DNA from: Pseudomonas citrullilanati | Lineage (GTDB): Bacteria; Pseudomonadota; Gammaproteobacteria; Pseudomonadales; Pseudomonadaceae | Length of the DNA: 64,000 bases | Assembly: GCF_030580855.1 (NCBI RefSeq) | Contig: NZ_JAUQOP010000003.1 | Span: 124,001 to 188,000 of the forward strand | Direction: 5' to 3' | In this document: piece by piece, positions 47,394-54,835 of the stretch | Layout: each line of letters opens with the position of its first letter | Numbering within the stretch: the first letter of the stretch is position 1 | Translations under genes and position numbers: made by a program | Notes under the pieces: generated by a model | What the model saw: only the letters and a program-made list of their open reading frames with translations | Database searches by the model: none | What the model was told of the DNA's origin: nothing

Positions 47394-48278
47394 ATGAATT
47401 ACCGTCACCTCACACCGTCCATGTCGCTGTTGCTGGCCTTTGAAGCCGCGGCCCGGCACGAAAGCTATACCCGCGCCGCCGTGGAGCTGTCGCTGACCCA
47501 AAGCGCCGTCAGCCGCCAGGTCCAGGCCCTGGAAGAGCAACTGGGGCTGGCCCTGTTTCGGCGCGAAGGCCGGCAGGTTCGGCTGACCGACGTCGGGCGC
47601 CTGTACCAGCGGGAAATGAGCGAGGCGCTCGGGCGCATTCGCAGCGCGACGTTGCAGGCGATGGCGTACCAATCCGGCAGCGGCACCTTGCGCCTGGCGA
47701 CATTGCCGACGTTCGGCTCGAAATGGCTGCTGCCACGGCTACATGCGTTCTACAAGACCCATCCGGGCATCCTGGTGCACATCAACTCGCGGATCGATGC
47801 GATCGACTTCGACACCAGCGACATCGACGCCGCCATCGTCGTCGGCCAGGCCGACATGCCCGGCCTGATCAGCCATCGCCTGCACGCCGAAGAACTCACC
47901 GTGGTCATTTCCGCGCAGGCGGCCAAGGCCCATGAGACGTGGACGCCCCAGCGCATCAGCGAACAGATGCTGCTCAACGTGGCGAACAACCCCACCGTCT
48001 GGGGCGACTGGTTCAGCCATTACAACCTGCCCCACCGCATGATGCGCCTGGGCCCCAGCTTCGAGCTCACCTCTCACCTGATCCAGGCGGTGAAGGCGGA
48101 CATCGGCATCGGCCTGGTGCCGCGGATCCTGGTGGCCGAGGAATTGGCCAACGCCGAATTGATCAGCCTTGACCTGCCGGTCGCCAGCCGCCGCAGCTAT
48201 TACCTGACCTACCCGCCCCGCAACGAAATGCTGCCGTCGTTGCGGGCGTTCCGTGGCTGGCTGCTGGAGCAGGTCTGA
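47394..48278 (+). CDS. LysR-family regulator divergent from ydiJ
   Basis: A 294-residue LysR regulator of the GcvA/AmpR-like subgroup. The helix-turn-helix is ARHESYTRAAVELSLTQSAVSRQVQALEEQLG (about 19-50) and the wing RREGRQVRLTDVGRLY. The effector domain includes GTLRLATLPTFGSKWLLPRL. Being divergent from ydiJ across 145 bp, it probably adjusts ydiJ to hydroxyacid supply. It has no link to the downstream anthranilate genes, which have their own promoter. Confidence 0.9.
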   Translation: MNYRHLTPSMSLLLAFEAAARHESYTRAAVELSLTQSAVSRQVQALEEQLGLALFRREGRQVRLTDVGRLYQREMSEALGRIRSATLQAMAYQSGSGTLRLATLPTFGSKWLLPRLHAFYKTHPGILVHINSRIDAIDFDTSDIDAAIVVGQADMPGLISHRLHAEELTVVISAQAAKAHETWTPQRISEQMLLNVANNPTVWGDWFSHYNLPHRMMRLGPSFELTSHLIQAVKADIGIGLVPRILVAEELANAELISLDLPVASRRSYYLTYPPRNEMLPSLRAFRGWLLEQV

Positions 48279-48432
48279 AGGGCCACTGCCCTGGCGCCAT
48301 GTCGCCGGCGCAGCGCTGAGAAAGAAGTGGCCCGGTCAGTCATGGATGCACTCTTACATCATGCACCGCGATTATGTTTGCACTTGTCGATTCAAGTATT
48401 GAATAAAAGATCAATAGCCGTTCTGTTTGCGG

Positions 48433-48461
48433 TTGACACCTTCAAGGGGCACTGATAGTTT
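48433..48461 (+). promoter_or_regulatory. Sigma-70 promoter
   Basis: A perfect -35 box TTGACA (48433-48438) and a -10-like TAGTTT (48456-48461) are separated by exactly 17 bp. Transcription should start near 48468, giving a leader of about 375 nt before the anthranilate synthase gene. Confidence 0.65.
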
Positions 48462-48515
48462 CGCCGCACTGCCGTTTATTTCCCGCAGTGCCTAGCCAAG
48501 ACTGGGATGTCTAGA

Positions 48516-48617
48516 ATGTACTATCACCTTTCTGCTATCAGTTCCTCCCACAGCTGCCCCGACAGTTGTTCCCGGGCCATCCTGGCCATCTTCAAAAGCA
48601 ATATCTGGCGTCGCTAA
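48516..48617 (+). CDS. Candidate leader peptide
   Basis: A 33-residue ORF that starts MYYHLSAISSSH and ends SNIWRR. It begins about 50 nt after the predicted transcription start and is followed by hairpins before an anthranilate synthase gene, the place of a trp-type leader peptide. It has one tryptophan, three residues before its stop, and two tyrosines, fewer than classical trp leaders. No clear ribosome site precedes it (GGGATGTCTAGA is the best). Coding status is uncertain. Confidence 0.4.
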   Translation: MYYHLSAISSSHSCPDSCSRAILAIFKSNIWRR

Positions 48618-48683
48618 TCCAGCGAAGACCAGCGCCTGTCTGCTGCCCGCCAGCAACATCCTGATTCTTCATCCATGAACTCG

Positions 48684-48738
48684 AAGGCGTTCGCGCCTTG
48701 TGCCCTGCACGTCGCCCGGCCGCAATCCGTTGCCGGCC
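48684..48738 (+). promoter_or_regulatory. Leader hairpins
   Basis: The first hairpin is AAGGCG-TTCG-CGCCTT (48684-48699), a 6-bp stem with a stable tetraloop. The second spans 48718-48738 (GGCCGCAA, loop TCCG, TTGCCGGCC), an 8-bp stem with one bulged C. Neither is followed by a T tract, so simple intrinsic termination is not shown; antitermination, Rho-dependent or translational control are alternatives. Confidence 0.4.
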
Positions 48739-48843
48739 CGGTATTGTGCGCGGCATAAATAGCGTTCGCCAAACACGTTCAGGAAATCCGTCAATTTCTA
48801 TTTAAAGTGTTTATCCACTTTATATTTCCGTGGCGCTCGCTAA

Positions 48844-50355
48844 ATGCAGTGCCTGAATCGCTGCACCTTGAAAATGGTATTAACCGTGAATAAAACATTA
48901 ATTGACGTCAATGTTCTTCGTCGTGAAGAACGTCGTGCCATGGACGCACTGGGTATATATGCAAGTGCAGCGACCCAGTTGGGTCGTGAGTCTGTCTTCA
49001 TTCTTGAATCGCTCTCCGGTCCGAGCCGTGATCGCCGGGCGACGATCATCGGGCTCGAGCCGCTGTTCGAGGTGTGTATCGACGAGGGCCAGGCGCAGCT
49101 GCGCGGTTGTCCCGCGCTTTGCGAGCACCTGTACACCCACCTGCAAGAGGATGGCGTACAGATCGATCGCGAGCACAAGATCCACCTGCCCGACAGCGAG
49201 GCTGCATGGAACCTGCTCCGAGCCATCCAGGCAGCCTTCCTGCCGGCGGCCAATGCGCCTTCCAGCCTGGCGTTCTTCGGCTATTTTTCCTACGACTGCG
49301 TTCGCCTGATCGAGCGGCTCCCCGACCTGGCCGAACAGACCTACGACTACCCGCTCATCGCCCTGTCGGTCTACCAGACGCTGGTGTACCTGCACAGCAA
49401 CGGCATCGTCGAAACCCTGATCAACAACCACCCCCTGTGGGCGACCCGCACCGTGGAAGACTATCCCTTCCTGGCCGCCAACGCGCCGGCTGGAACACCG
49501 GACCTGCCAGCCTACCCGGAGACCTTCGAGGAAGCCCGCACGGTGTCCCCGGAGCAATTTCGCCAACGCGTCGAAGTGGCGATGGAGCACATCCGCGCCG
49601 GCGACGTCTATCAGATCCAGCTCGGCCACGAGATCCGGATTCGTTCGCAGGTCAAGCCGCTGGACGTGTACCAGCACCTGAGGCTACGCAACCCATCGCC
49701 CTACATGTACCTGGCCCACGTGGGTGGTATCGACCTGATCGGCGCCAGCCCCGAGCTGTTCGTGCGGATCAAGGACGACCTGATCGAGATGCGGCCGATT
49801 GCCGGCACCGTCGGCAAGAAACCTGGCGTCGACCCGACCGAACTGGTCCTGGAGTTGACGCGTTCGGAGAAGGAGCGTGCCGAGCACCTGATGCTCATCG
49901 ACCTGTGCCGCAACGACATCGGCCGCGTCTGCCAGGCCGGCTCGCTGGAGGTCGATGAGTTCATGCTGGTGGAAGAGTATTCGCACCTCTATCACATGGT
50001 CTCGAACGTCCGTGGCCTGTTGCTCCCGGGGCTCGACGCCTACGACGTGATCAAGGCCTCGTTCCCCGCCGGCACCATGTCCGGCGCCCCCAAGGTCAGG
50101 GCGATGGAGTTGATCGAAGGCATGGAAAGCAACCGCCGGGGCATCTACGCCGGGGCCCTGGGCCTGGTGGGTTTCGACGGCAGCGTCAACACCGCGTTGT
50201 GCATTCGTTCGACGGTCTTCGACGAGGGCACCTACCACCTGCGGGCCTCCGCCGGTGTGGTCGCCGACTCGGTCCCCGAAATGGAGTGGAAGGAAACGTT
50301 GTACAAGATGGGGTCTGTGTACCGGGCGGTGACCGGCAAGGAGATCGGACTGTGA
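48844..50355 (+). CDS. Anthranilate synthase component I-like enzyme
   Basis: A 503-residue chorismate-binding enzyme. The N-terminal domain carries FILESLSG, matching the LLES tryptophan-binding motif, and NPSPYMY. The catalytic domain has DVYQIQLGHEI, RPIAGT (about 316-321), SEKERAEHLMLIDLCRNDIGRV and FPAGTMSGAPKVRAME. Alanine in PIAGT points to anthranilate synthase; PabB has PIKGT. Pseudomonads keep trpE apart from trpGDC, so an adjacent component I-II pair is a second, PhnAB-like set. The start is uncertain: ATG at 48844 has no good ribosome site; ATG 48874 or GTG 48886 are alternatives. It overlaps the next gene by GTGA. Confidence 0.88.
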   Translation: MQCLNRCTLKMVLTVNKTLIDVNVLRREERRAMDALGIYASAATQLGRESVFILESLSGPSRDRRATIIGLEPLFEVCIDEGQAQLRGCPALCEHLYTHLQEDGVQIDREHKIHLPDSEAAWNLLRAIQAAFLPAANAPSSLAFFGYFSYDCVRLIERLPDLAEQTYDYPLIALSVYQTLVYLHSNGIVETLINNHPLWATRTVEDYPFLAANAPAGTPDLPAYPETFEEARTVSPEQFRQRVEVAMEHIRAGDVYQIQLGHEIRIRSQVKPLDVYQHLRLRNPSPYMYLAHVGGIDLIGASPELFVRIKDDLIEMRPIAGTVGKKPGVDPTELVLELTRSEKERAEHLMLIDLCRNDIGRVCQAGSLEVDEFMLVEEYSHLYHMVSNVRGLLLPGLDAYDVIKASFPAGTMSGAPKVRAMELIEGMESNRRGIYAGALGLVGFDGSVNTALCIRSTVFDEGTYHLRASAGVVADSVPEMEWKETLYKMGSVYRAVTGKEIGL

Positions 50356-50936
50356 AAGTATTCCTCATCGACGCCTATGACAGCTTCGTCTTCATCATCA
50401 GCCAGTACTTGGAGCAACTGGGGCTGGAAACCCGCGTCGAGCGTCACGACGTACCGGACCTTCTCCAGCGCATCGAGGCGTTCGCGCCGGACTTCTGCGT
50501 GCTGGGCCCCGGTCCCGGGCATCCGGCCGATGTCGGCTACATCGAGGTGATCCATCACTTCAAGGGACGCCTGCCGCTACTGGGCGTCTGCCTCGGTCAC
50601 CAGGCCATCGGCCTGGCCTTCGGTGCCCACGTCTGCCGCGCGCCGCACGTGATGCACGGCAAGGTGAGCCAGATCGAGAACGACGGAAAGGGCGTCTATG
50701 GCCATACCGGTGCACGTGCCATACAAGCCACTCGTTATCATTCGTTGATGGTCGGCGACGAGCAATTGCCCGACTGCCTGGAAGTCGCTTCAAGGTCCAC
50801 GGACGATGGCTATGTCATGGGTGTTCGTCACCGTCACCTGCCGGTGGAAGGGGTGCAGTTTCACCCGGAGAGCATCCTGACCGAAAACGGCCTCGACCTG
50901 TTCCGCAGCTTCATCAAATGCTACGTGCGCCAGTGA
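50352..50936 (+). CDS. Anthranilate synthase component II-like glutamine amidotransferase
   Basis: A 194-residue class I glutamine amidotransferase that supplies ammonia to component I. It shows IDAYDSF at the start, the oxyanion loop LGPGPGHP, the nucleophile in GVCLGHQAIG (about residue 80), RYHSL, and the catalytic His-Glu in FHPES (about 171-175). It starts with GTG overlapping the upstream stop, so the subunits are made together. A terminator follows nine bases after its stop. Confidence 0.92.
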   Translation: MKVFLIDAYDSFVFIISQYLEQLGLETRVERHDVPDLLQRIEAFAPDFCVLGPGPGHPADVGYIEVIHHFKGRLPLLGVCLGHQAIGLAFGAHVCRAPHVMHGKVSQIENDGKGVYGHTGARAIQATRYHSLMVGDEQLPDCLEVASRSTDDGYVMGVRHRHLPVEGVQFHPESILTENGLDLFRSFIKCYVRQ

Positions 50937-50944
50937 TCCACCAG

Positions 50945-50962
50945 AAGGGGCCCGCGCCCCTT
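50945..50962 (+). terminator. Intrinsic terminator after the anthranilate pair
   Basis: AAGGGGC (50945-50951) and GCCCCTT (50956-50962) form a 7-bp stem with a 4-nt loop, followed by CCCTTTC. It closes the two-gene operon and separates it from the KaiC-like gene. Confidence 0.65.
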
Positions 50963-51180
50963 CCCTTTCATGCTGCTGCTGTTTCATTCCCGCCAGAAAG
51001 AGCGACTCGTTTATGCAAGCGCAAACCCTTGAAACGCTGCCCGTTTTCCGAACTCTGTGCCACCAAGGCAGTCTCCATGCATATCGATAAACATTGAGCC
51101 GTAAAACCACATGCCAGGGTTTACACTACAACCTTTGCATGCGAGACACGCTGTGCGTGAGCAGCACTCCATGAATCGCG

Positions 51181-52596
51181 ATGAAGATCAGTGCAGAGGG
51201 ACCAGAGTTGAAACAGCTTAAACGCCTTGAGAGCGGGATTGACGGCCTCGATACGCTGTTGAAGGGAGGCCTCATCGCTGGCTCGTCCTACATCATCCAA
51301 GGGCGGCCGGGTTCGGGAAAGACCATCCTGGCAAACCAGATCGGTTTCCACCACATCGGCCATGGCGGCCGCGTGCTTTTCGCCACGTTGCTGGCCGAAC
51401 CCCATGACCGGCTCTTCCAGTTTCTTTCCACGCTGAGCTTCTACAACAAGGAAGAGGTCAATCAGAACATCCAGTTCGTCAGCGCGTTCGATACGCTGGA
51501 GAACGACGGGCTGGATGAAGTGGTCAAGCTGTTGCGCCGGGAAATCAGCCGGCAGAAATCCAGCCTGCTGATCCTCGATGGCTTGCTCAATGCCCGTTCG
51601 AAAGCGGAAACGCCGCTGGACACCAAGCAGTTCATCTCCGAGCTGCAGGGCCACGCGGCATTTGCCGGCTGCACCGTACTGTTCCTGACCAGCTCCCAGC
51701 TGGACGATGGCAGCCCCGAACACACCATGGTCGATGGCGTCATCGAGATGGGCGAGGAAACCATCGCCTGCAAATCCGTGCGCCGGATAAAACTGCGCAA
51801 GACCCGTGGCAGCGGCGCGATCACCGGCCCCCATGAGTTCGAGATCACCGAGAAAGGCATCACCATCTACCCGCGGATCGAAAGTGTCCTGACCCATCCT
51901 CCGCTCAAGGACAGCGATCACATGGAGATGATCAGCTGCGGTATCCCATCCCTGGATCCCCAGATCGGCGGTGGGCTGAAGACGTCCTCGGTCACGCTGA
52001 TCATGGGCCCGTCCGGTGCCGGAAAGACCTCCGTCGGTGCGCAATTCCTGGCTGGCTCCACCGCTGAGGAACCGGGCCTGTATTTTGGCTTCCACGAATC
52101 TCCGCAACGCATGCGCATGAAGGCGAAGGCCCTCGGCCACGACTTTGCCGGGATGGAAGAAGCCGGGGCGTTGCACCTGGCCTGGAACTCCGCCTCGACA
52201 GGCCTGATTGACCGCGTGGCGTACCAATTGCTCGCCATGGTCGAGCAGAAGCGCATCAAGCGCGTATTCATCGACAGCCTGGTGGCCATGGGCAGGGTCG
52301 CCGCCGACCAGACACGCGTACTCGAGGTATTGACCACCGTGCTAGGCGAGCTGCGTTCCCGCGGCGTGACGGTCATCGCGTCCTGGGAAATCCAGCGCAT
52401 GTTCAGTGATCAGTTCGTCCTGGCCGTGCCAGAGCTGTCCAGCGTGATGGATAACCTGCTACTCATCCAGTTCGGGCGCAGCGGATCTGAACTTCAACGG
52501 CAACTGTCGATTCTCAAGATCAGGGACAATCCCTATGACCTCTCGCTTCTCGAGGTGGTGATGGGCAATGCCGGTATCGTCGTCAGAAAGGTCTGA
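51181..52596 (+). CDS. KaiC-like two-domain RecA-fold ATPase
   Basis: A 471-residue protein with two KaiC domains. Domain 1 has Walker A GRPGSGKT (41-48), a glutamate at LLAEP (72) and Walker B-like LLILDGL. Domain 2 has Walker A GPSGAGKT (276-283), FHESP with Glu306 and FIDSLVAM. Near the end, ELSSVMDN puts two serines (420-421) where cyanobacterial KaiC has its Ser-Thr autophosphorylation pair. No kaiA or kaiB is present. TTG at 51208 with GAGGG upstream is an alternative start. A receiver gene follows, suggesting a signalling ATPase; clock function is not implied. Confidence 0.9.
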   Translation: MKISAEGPELKQLKRLESGIDGLDTLLKGGLIAGSSYIIQGRPGSGKTILANQIGFHHIGHGGRVLFATLLAEPHDRLFQFLSTLSFYNKEEVNQNIQFVSAFDTLENDGLDEVVKLLRREISRQKSSLLILDGLLNARSKAETPLDTKQFISELQGHAAFAGCTVLFLTSSQLDDGSPEHTMVDGVIEMGEETIACKSVRRIKLRKTRGSGAITGPHEFEITEKGITIYPRIESVLTHPPLKDSDHMEMISCGIPSLDPQIGGGLKTSSVTLIMGPSGAGKTSVGAQFLAGSTAEEPGLYFGFHESPQRMRMKAKALGHDFAGMEEAGALHLAWNSASTGLIDRVAYQLLAMVEQKRIKRVFIDSLVAMGRVAADQTRVLEVLTTVLGELRSRGVTVIASWEIQRMFSDQFVLAVPELSSVMDNLLLIQFGRSGSELQRQLSILKIRDNPYDLSLLEVVMGNAGIVVRKV

Positions 52597-52599
52597 ATA

Positions 52600-52686
52600 A
52601 TGCGAGTGGCAACGAGCTGGCGATCAACGCTTGTATTTCGCTCCAGGTTCCGAAGAAGGCTGTCTTGGAGCATGAGCGGAAAATGA
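52600..52686 (+). CDS. Possible small coupling ORF between KaiC and the receiver
   Basis: A 28-residue, arginine-rich ORF (MRVATSWRSTLVFRSRF and on) starts three bases after the KaiC stop. Its TGA overlaps the receiver ATG as ATGA. The position suits translational coupling but the composition is that of random GC-rich reading, so it may not be a gene. Confidence 0.2.
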   Translation: MRVATSWRSTLVFRSRFRRRLSWSMSGK

Positions 52687-53045
52687 AGACGATCCTGATT
52701 ATCGATGATGAGTACTTGATCGCCGACATCCTCAGTTTTGCCCTCGAAGACGAGGGGTTCGCCGCGATTACGGCGGGCAGTGCGGTCAAGGCGCTGGAGA
52801 TTCTGGAGAGAGAACGGCCAGACTTGATCATCACGGACTTCATGATGCCGGGCATGACCGGGATCGAGTTTGCCGAGTCCGTAAAACGCAAGGAACCGTT
52901 CCAGGCCATACCGATCATCCTGATGAGCGGTGCACAGGCTCATCTCGGGCTGGAGCGGGCCGACCTGTTCGCCCGTGTCGTCGCCAAGCCCTTCGATATC
53001 GACAGCATCATCTCCACCGTTAAATCCCTGGTGCCGCTGGATTGA
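52683..53045 (+). CDS. Single-domain response regulator receiver
   Basis: A 120-residue CheY-like receiver with no output domain. The acidic pocket is in ILIIDDEY, the phospho-acceptor aspartate in IITDFMMPGMTG (about residue 53), the switch Ser in LMSGA and the lysine in VVAKPFD (about 105). It is placed 86 bp after the KaiC-like gene. No histidine kinase is nearby, so it may be phosphorylated by a remote kinase and pass its state to the KaiC-like ATPase. ATG 52683 is preferred; a TTG at 52665 would add six residues. Confidence 0.92.
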   Translation: MKTILIIDDEYLIADILSFALEDEGFAAITAGSAVKALEILERERPDLIITDFMMPGMTGIEFAESVKRKEPFQAIPIILMSGAQAHLGLERADLFARVVAKPFDIDSIISTVKSLVPLD

Positions 53046-53713
53046 AGCCATTACCGCCCGATACCCCCCTACACGCTGAACGGGAGCTGCCTGAACACCT
53101 GGCTTTTTCCGCCTGGGCCTGCGTCTGGGCGGCGCTCGGGGTGCAATGCCCGCCGCGAGACACGCACCAGGCGCTCATTGAGCACTACGGCGAACCGCAC
53201 CGCGCCTACCACACGGACCAACATCTGGAAGAATGCCTGCGGATACGCCGATCCACCGACGCCCCCTGCCAATCCGCCGCCGAGATCGACCTCGCACTGT
53301 GGTTCCACGACGCGATCTACGCCCCCCGTCGCCACGACAACGAACTGCGCAGCGCGCAATGGCTGGACGCCGTGGCACGCGAGAGCGGCCTGGACGATGC
53401 AACGCGACGCCGGCTGCATGACCTGGTCATGGTCACGCGACACGACGGCGCCCCGGCGACGGTCGATGAAGCGGTGCTGGTGGACACTGACCTGGCCATC
53501 CTTGGCGCGTCGCCCGAACGCTTCGAGGAATACGACCAACAAGTGCGACGCGAATACCGGCACGTGCCGTGGTTCCTGTACCGCCGCAAGCGGCGCCAGA
53601 TCCTGGAAGGCTTCCTGGCACGCGAGCGCCTCTATGCGACCGCGGCGTACTTCGACGCGTTCGAGCAGCAGGCCCGGACCAATCTGGCCCGGGCCATTGG
53701 CTGTCTTGGCTGA
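53042..53713 (+). CDS. HD-domain-like predicted metal-dependent phosphohydrolase
   Basis: A 223-residue helical protein with histidine/aspartate motifs of an HD-type hydrolase: HRAYHTDQHLEEC (about 53-65), DLALWFHDAIYAP (about 83-95) and VDTDLAILG (about 147-155). This family is often mislabelled as an NMDA receptor subunit in databases. The frame begins with TTG overlapping the receiver stop (TTGA); there is no obvious ribosome site, so coupling to the receiver is likely. Substrate unknown; nucleotides are typical for HD proteins. Confidence 0.75.
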   Translation: MKPLPPDTPLHAERELPEHLAFSAWACVWAALGVQCPPRDTHQALIEHYGEPHRAYHTDQHLEECLRIRRSTDAPCQSAAEIDLALWFHDAIYAPRRHDNELRSAQWLDAVARESGLDDATRRRLHDLVMVTRHDGAPATVDEAVLVDTDLAILGASPERFEEYDQQVRREYRHVPWFLYRRKRRQILEGFLARERLYATAAYFDAFEQQARTNLARAIGCLG

Positions 53714-53714
53714 G

Positions 53715-53735
53715 AAGCCCGCGCTACGGGGGCTT
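53715..53735. terminator. Terminator hairpin between convergent genes
   Basis: AAGCCC (53715-53720) pairs with GGGCTT (53730-53735) around a 9-nt loop, followed by TCCTT. It lies in the 37-bp gap between the HD-like gene and the convergent lipoprotein gene. Confidence 0.5.
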
Positions 53736-53750
53736 TCCTTGCATCGATGC

Positions 53751-54665
53751 TCAAGAGTTGGCTCCAACCCCCGCGCCGCCTTTTACGCCTCTGTCCTTCG
53801 CTTGCTGGAACACCTGGTCACAGGTGTCCTTCAATGCCGCAGGAATCTGCGCGCCGTTCGCCGGTGCTGTCTGGATCACTTCCAGGCAGATGTAGAACAG
53901 GTCATTCACATCGTTGACCTGATCGGTAATGTGTTGAACGGCGGTCACGACAGCGCCTACCGAAGCGGAATCTATCCCGCCATTGGAGCCGGGCTTCGAC
54001 TCCGTTGAAACGGCCGCTGCCACGATCTGGTCCTTGGCGTCCTTTATCTGTTTGTCATAGGCCGCGATCTTGGCTTTATAGGCCTCCTCGGCTTTCTTCT
54101 TGTCTTCAGCCGACAACGCATTGAAATCCTTTTCAGCGCCCTCTTTCAGTTTCTCGACCGCTTTGATCAGATCGTTGTTGGGCCCTACCGAACTGGCACC
54201 CGACAATGTCACGCTCGGGGTTCGAAGAACGCCTGTCAGTTGCTCGACCGCCATCAGCGCTACCGTATTTCTCTGGTTGCGGGTCAGCAACATCTGATAG
54301 GCCGGCTTGGACAGCGCGCCATTGGCATAGGCCTGGCAGATGGAAAAAAGCTGATCGCGCAGCAGCTGTATCGAATGCGTACGTAGGCCAATGTTTGCCC
54401 CACCCTCGGAATAAGCAGCCGCCAACGCTGCCACATCCTGCTTTTCGACACTCATGGACGCGGCCAGCGTCTTGAGTGCATCCGGACTCGGCTCGGGGCA
54501 CATGACGTCGGTCTTGACCTTTTCGGCGCCAGTCCCCTTGGTCATTTCTGTGTAGAGTAAAAGCCTGTCTTCTGCCTCAAGGGTGCGGGAATTCTTGTAG
54601 GGGGCACAGCCAGCGACAATCGCGAGCATTATAAAAGCCAGGGAGACACACGTCGGACGCTTCAT
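53751..54665 (-). CDS. Uncharacterised lipoprotein
   Basis: A 304-residue protein with a lipoprotein signal ending IVAGC (lipid-bearing Cys about residue 20). The mature part is mostly helical in look. A region about residues 165-215 is rich in Lys, Glu and Ala (LKEGAEKDFNALSAEDKKKAEEAYKAKI) and probably coiled coil. No recognisable domain was found. GAGGAAG precedes the ATG. It stands alone, convergent to the HD-like gene. Anchoring in the outer membrane is likely since the residue after Cys is Ala, not Asp. Confidence 0.75.
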   Translation of the reverse strand: MKRPTCVSLAFIMLAIVAGCAPYKNSRTLEAEDRLLLYTEMTKGTGAEKVKTDVMCPEPSPDALKTLAASMSVEKQDVAALAAAYSEGGANIGLRTHSIQLLRDQLFSICQAYANGALSKPAYQMLLTRNQRNTVALMAVEQLTGVLRTPSVTLSGASSVGPNNDLIKAVEKLKEGAEKDFNALSAEDKKKAEEAYKAKIAAYDKQIKDAKDQIVAAAVSTESKPGSNGGIDSASVGAVVTAVQHITDQVNDVNDLFYICLEVIQTAPANGAQIPAALKDTCDQVFQQAKDRGVKGGAGVGANS

Positions 54666-54835
54666 GGGGGCTCTTCCTCAAATCTGTTCGGAATGATCCA
54701 GGGAACAGCCGAATCCCTTCGAGGTGAGCGTAGTAGGCAGAAAGCCACCATGCAACGAGCGGCCATGGGTTACCTCCTACCCGCACGGCCCACCTCCCAA
54801 TCACTTACTCGCGTCCCTCCAGAATCAGATTGACA

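Larger units (their letters stand above)
48279..48843. other. 565-bp leader region of the anthranilate synthase pair
   Basis: This gap holds, in order, an A/T-rich stretch (48360-48430), a sigma-70 promoter (48433-48461), a 33-residue leader ORF (48516-48617) and two hairpins (48684-48699 and 48718-48738), ending in another A/T-rich stretch before the enzyme gene. It looks like an attenuation or mRNA-leader control region; each element is listed separately. Confidence 0.6.

Noticed and set aside
48844..50355. PabB (aminodeoxychorismate synthase)
   Set aside because: The key position reads PIAGT with alanine; PabB has lysine there.
51181..52596. Circadian clock KaiC
   Set aside because: No kaiA or kaiB and a Ser-Ser in place of the Ser-Thr pair; a clock cannot be claimed.
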